Part shown: positions 61,224 through 64,000 of the stretch, piece by piece
How the letters are laid out: every line of letters begins with the position of its first letter
Numbering within the stretch: position 1 is the first letter of the stretch
Assembly: GCF_003053565.1 (NCBI RefSeq)
Contig: NZ_QAXS01000001.1
Coordinates: forward strand, 1-64,000
Length of the DNA stretch: 64,000 bases
Source: Halanaerobium saccharolyticum
GTDB lineage: Bacteria > Bacillota > Halanaerobiia > Halanaerobiales > Halanaerobiaceae
Reading direction: 5' to 3'
The notes under the pieces: generated by a model
Told to the model about the DNA's origin: nothing
The model's input: only the letters and a program-made list of their open reading frames with translations
Database searches by the model: none
Program-made: the position numbers and the translations under genes

Positions 61224-63920
61224 ATGATGGATTGGTTTATTTCTTTTATAAAACAACTAAATGTTAATTTAGCATATTTAACAACTGTTACAGCTTTATC
61301 AGGAACTATAGTGGCTATTGCAATTCCACTAAGTATTGATATAATTGCTAGAATTTCTGCTAGATTTGAGTCAAGTATAATTGCCAAAAAATTTAATAGT
61401 GAAAAATCAATAGTTTTTTTAAAGATTATAAGCTTTTTACTGCTATTTTCTTCTTCTGCTATTCTATTTTTATATGATGAAAATTTAAACTCATTTAATT
61501 GGAATTTAATAATTTTTATTCACTTCATTATTTCTATTATTTCAATAGTCTTTTTGCTGATATTTTTTAAAAAGATAGTATCTTATATTAAAGACAACAG
61601 GTATATATTGAATAAATTATTTAATAATGCAAATAAAGCTATAAATTATAAAGGAAACTATGATGAACAAAAAGATATTTTTATAGAATCTGTAGAAGGA
61701 ATAGGAGATGTTTTGGTACATATTACACAATATAAGAAGAATAAGTTGATCAAAAATAATTTAAGAAAATTTAGTGATTTGATAATTAATTACACTGATT
61801 TGGTGCAAATAGATCAAAGTGTATTTGAGAAGATTACGTTTGAAAAGTGGTATTTAGAAAAATATTATTCTCAAGATGAAGAGAATAGAAATTCTTTAAA
61901 TTTCATTTCTCCTCATAGAAGAATGATAAGTTTTAGAACGACAATAAATCAATTTCTTAGAATTTACAATGCCTCTTCAAATAAGGAAAATGAAGACATA
62001 ATTGTCTTTGTAATTAATAATTTAAGCGATATTTTATTAAAATTAGTTACCAAAGAAAATACAGGTTTGTTAACAAAAAATATTTTAATTAAGTTTAATG
62101 ATATTTTAAGAAAAAATATTAATAAAGATTATGAATCCACATATTTTTTAGCCACAAAATGGTATACTAAGTCAATTTATAGTGTTACTATTGAAGAAAG
62201 TGTTTTTAATTTTGACTACTTGGAATTATTTAATAAATATTTAAAAGCAAACCTGAGAATTATCATAAAGAATGAAAAATTTAAATTATTTAACTCTTTC
62301 ATTAGTGATTTAGATTTAATCCATTTAAATCGTTATAGAAAGACAATAGCAAGCTATAGTAACATTTTACTATTAAATGATAAACAAATTTATGTCGATA
62401 AAAATATACAAATGTTAACAAAAAAATTAGATAAAAAATTAAATAAGCTTTATAATAACGAGTCGCTTGATGAGTGGATTAAAGAATTTGATAAATTGAA
62501 AAATATAATAGAAAAGAATCTTCCTGATGAAAAACTAAATGATTTGTGGGAAGAAGAAAAAAAAGTAATTAATTTTGTTTTGGACAAATATAAATATAAT
62601 AATTTATTACAAATAACTTGTTACATAGGTGCTTACTGTATTTTTAAGAAAAAATATAATTATATTAAGTATATGTGGAATTATCATCAACCCCAAGATG
62701 CGAGTCATATAAATGCAGGACATGATTTTATTCCTAATTCTTTCACTGAGATTCTGGATTTAATCGTAAGAGGCAATTTGTTTTATAATAATTTTTGGGA
62801 GGGTAATCATGGTAGTAAGCATTATTATGAAATTTATCTAATACTATTATTTATGAAAACAATTCAAAAAAATGAAGATACTAAAATTTCATTATCAAAT
62901 TACAATGCCAGAGAATTAAATAATTTAAAATATAGAATAACTGCTTTAAAAAATAAAAAAATAAAAGAAAAAGAGCTTATTAATAATATAGGATTTGATA
63001 TTGAAGAAGCAAAATTTATAGCCAATAATGAATTATCAATTAAACTAGATATTATTATAGAAAAGTGTGAAATGAAAATAGAAAAAATACTTATGGGAAG
63101 TGAAAAAAGCCGTAAGAAATTAACTGAATTTAAAGAAAAATTTATAGAGTCATTTTATAAAAATTCAATTGTTAGGAATTGGTTAGAACAAATCAATGTT
63201 GTTAATTTTGAATATGGCGAATTCGATGATGAATATTTTGAATTCAATCCAGTCTTAGTAGATAGGTCAACATTTATAGATGACTGGTATATAGATTCCA
63301 CGGCAGTTCCTGCTAATTGGGCTATTAATTTTTCTCAGTATGAAAATAATCATTTTATAAATAAAATTTTGTCTTTAGAAATAGAGACTAAGAATATTGA
63401 TGAAAGCGAATATTTTAATCAAATTGAGAAATCAGTAAAGAAGCTTATTGATAAGTCTTCTGAAGATGTAATTTTGATTTCAATAGGTGGTAATAATATT
63501 CATAGACTTTTTAGTGAAAATGAAAAATTTATTAATATAGCTCAAGATAAAAATAAAGCTATGCTAACAGGTTATTATAAAATTGAAGATTATAAAATAC
63601 CTATATATTACTATTCCCAAGGGGGATTTCATAAAAAAATTAATAAAACTATAATTATAAATAAAAATGAACTACCTAATATAAAACAAACTCTTTCTAG
63701 TCAGGAAACAATAAAAGATATATTTGAATTTTCTATATCAGAACTTGATCAAGATAGAATTGATGAGATAATTACAAAAGAACCAAAGTATTTAGATACT
63801 GTTAAAAATAAAACTAAGTATTTAAGTAAAAAAGTAGAATTGAGAATAAGAGAAAAATTTGAATTTAATGATACTCAAAATATTAATAATGGATATAAAA
63901 TTATTTTAGATAAAGATTAA
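61224..63920 (+). CDS. large AT-rich membrane-anchored protein of unknown function
   Basis: About 898 residues. ATG 61224 is preferred to ATG 61209 because GGAAGTGA lies between them. Three hydrophobic segments lie near residues 12-40, 65-83 and 92-115 (VALIFFKK-like end), so the N-terminus is membrane-bound and the remaining 780 residues are a soluble, Lys/Asn/Ile-rich helical part. No catalytic motif is recognised; a late region has DVILISIGGNNIHRLFS. The very high A+T content and the position just after the recombinase suggest an imported gene, possibly a defence or anti-phage gene, but this is not shown. Confidence 0.55.
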   Translation: MMDWFISFIKQLNVNLAYLTTVTALSGTIVAIAIPLSIDIIARISARFESSIIAKKFNSEKSIVFLKIISFLLLFSSSAILFLYDENLNSFNWNLIIFIHFIISIISIVFLLIFFKKIVSYIKDNRYILNKLFNNANKAINYKGNYDEQKDIFIESVEGIGDVLVHITQYKKNKLIKNNLRKFSDLIINYTDLVQIDQSVFEKITFEKWYLEKYYSQDEENRNSLNFISPHRRMISFRTTINQFLRIYNASSNKENEDIIVFVINNLSDILLKLVTKENTGLLTKNILIKFNDILRKNINKDYESTYFLATKWYTKSIYSVTIEESVFNFDYLELFNKYLKANLRIIIKNEKFKLFNSFISDLDLIHLNRYRKTIASYSNILLLNDKQIYVDKNIQMLTKKLDKKLNKLYNNESLDEWIKEFDKLKNIIEKNLPDEKLNDLWEEEKKVINFVLDKYKYNNLLQITCYIGAYCIFKKKYNYIKYMWNYHQPQDASHINAGHDFIPNSFTEILDLIVRGNLFYNNFWEGNHGSKHYYEIYLILLFMKTIQKNEDTKISLSNYNARELNNLKYRITALKNKKIKEKELINNIGFDIEEAKFIANNELSIKLDIIIEKCEMKIEKILMGSEKSRKKLTEFKEKFIESFYKNSIVRNWLEQINVVNFEYGEFDDEYFEFNPVLVDRSTFIDDWYIDSTAVPANWAINFSQYENNHFINKILSLEIETKNIDESEYFNQIEKSVKKLIDKSSEDVILISIGGNNIHRLFSENEKFINIAQDKNKAMLTGYYKIEDYKIPIYYYSQGGFHKKINKTIIINKNELPNIKQTLSSQETIKDIFEFSISELDQDRIDEIITKEPKYLDTVKNKTKYLSKKVELRIREKFEFNDTQNINNGYKIILDKD

Positions 63921-64000
63921 AAATATTTTAATACATTTTTGACCCGTTCTGGATTATAAGATAAAATGAACACCGAAGAGCTTATAACCATTTAAAAGAG

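Overview
The window looks like a chromosome segment of a Halanaerobium-type bacterium: AT-rich, anaerobic, fermentative and salt-adapted, in the Firmicutes lineage but with two membranes. Evidence for the outer membrane is direct: LolA-like, LptG/LptD, LptA and Lnt homologues and several beta-barrel-like exported proteins. A PFOR, an Rnf-type complex and Fe-S oxidoreductases point to anaerobic, ferredoxin-linked energy metabolism. The taxonomic placement is inferred from gene content and protein style; no search was run.

Layout. 1-4.8 kb: a LolA-like protein with a broken signal peptide, a barrel protein, and two MNT/HEPN toxin-antitoxin pairs around a PspC protein. 4.8-8.6 kb (minus): replication genes (DnaD-like, DnaI-like, DnaB) and a coupled 64-codon gene. 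8.9-13.8 kb: purB, purA, purD and cysE. 14-15.6 kb: a defence-like ATPase with a decayed TOPRIM-like partner. 15.6-23.6 kb: GH38 alpha-mannosidase, aldo/keto reductase, DUF362 ferredoxin protein, EAL-HDOD protein and cysK. 23.8-30 kb: small membrane and exported proteins, a Wzz-like gene with an in-frame stop, a glutamate-cysteine ligase, a UDP-sugar dehydrogenase and a methyltransferase. 30.2-33.8 kb: PFOR under a strong promoter. 34-41 kb: a RAYT-type transposase, MgtC, a lipoprotein subtilase next to a BsuPI-domain protein, and a secreted GH43 enzyme. 41-46.5 kb: envelope operon (LptG-LptD fusion, LptA, Lnt). 46.7-51.7 kb: an unusual Rnf-like operon. 51.8-59.3 kb: c-di-GMP signalling proteins, cardiolipin synthase, an Rpn-family protein and an AraC regulator. 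59.8-64 kb: tRNA-Arg with a mismatched acceptor stem, a tyrosine recombinase and a very AT-rich 899-codon ORF, together resembling the edge of an integrated element.

Three systems stand out. First, one reading frame joins an inner-membrane LptF/G permease to an LptD outer-membrane barrel through what looks like an internal signal peptide. Second, the Rnf operon encodes RnfC, an RnfD-RnfG fusion carrying four SGAT flavinylation motifs, RnfE and RnfA. It has no RnfB, and RnfE and RnfA contain no cysteine at all, so the usual intramembrane Fe-S cluster cannot form; a flavin-based electron route is suggested. Third, a dispersed intergenic repeat family with core GCACCGKGAACC occurs at least eight times, often right after stop codons. 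One copy lies about 110 bases upstream of the RAYT gene, suggesting a REP/RAYT-like system.

Gene decay recurs: a frameshifted LolA-like start, a deleted TOPRIM-like gene, a Wzz-like gene with an amber stop, an EAL gene left from a GGDEF-EAL protein, and an HD-GYP gene with ATC where ATG is expected.
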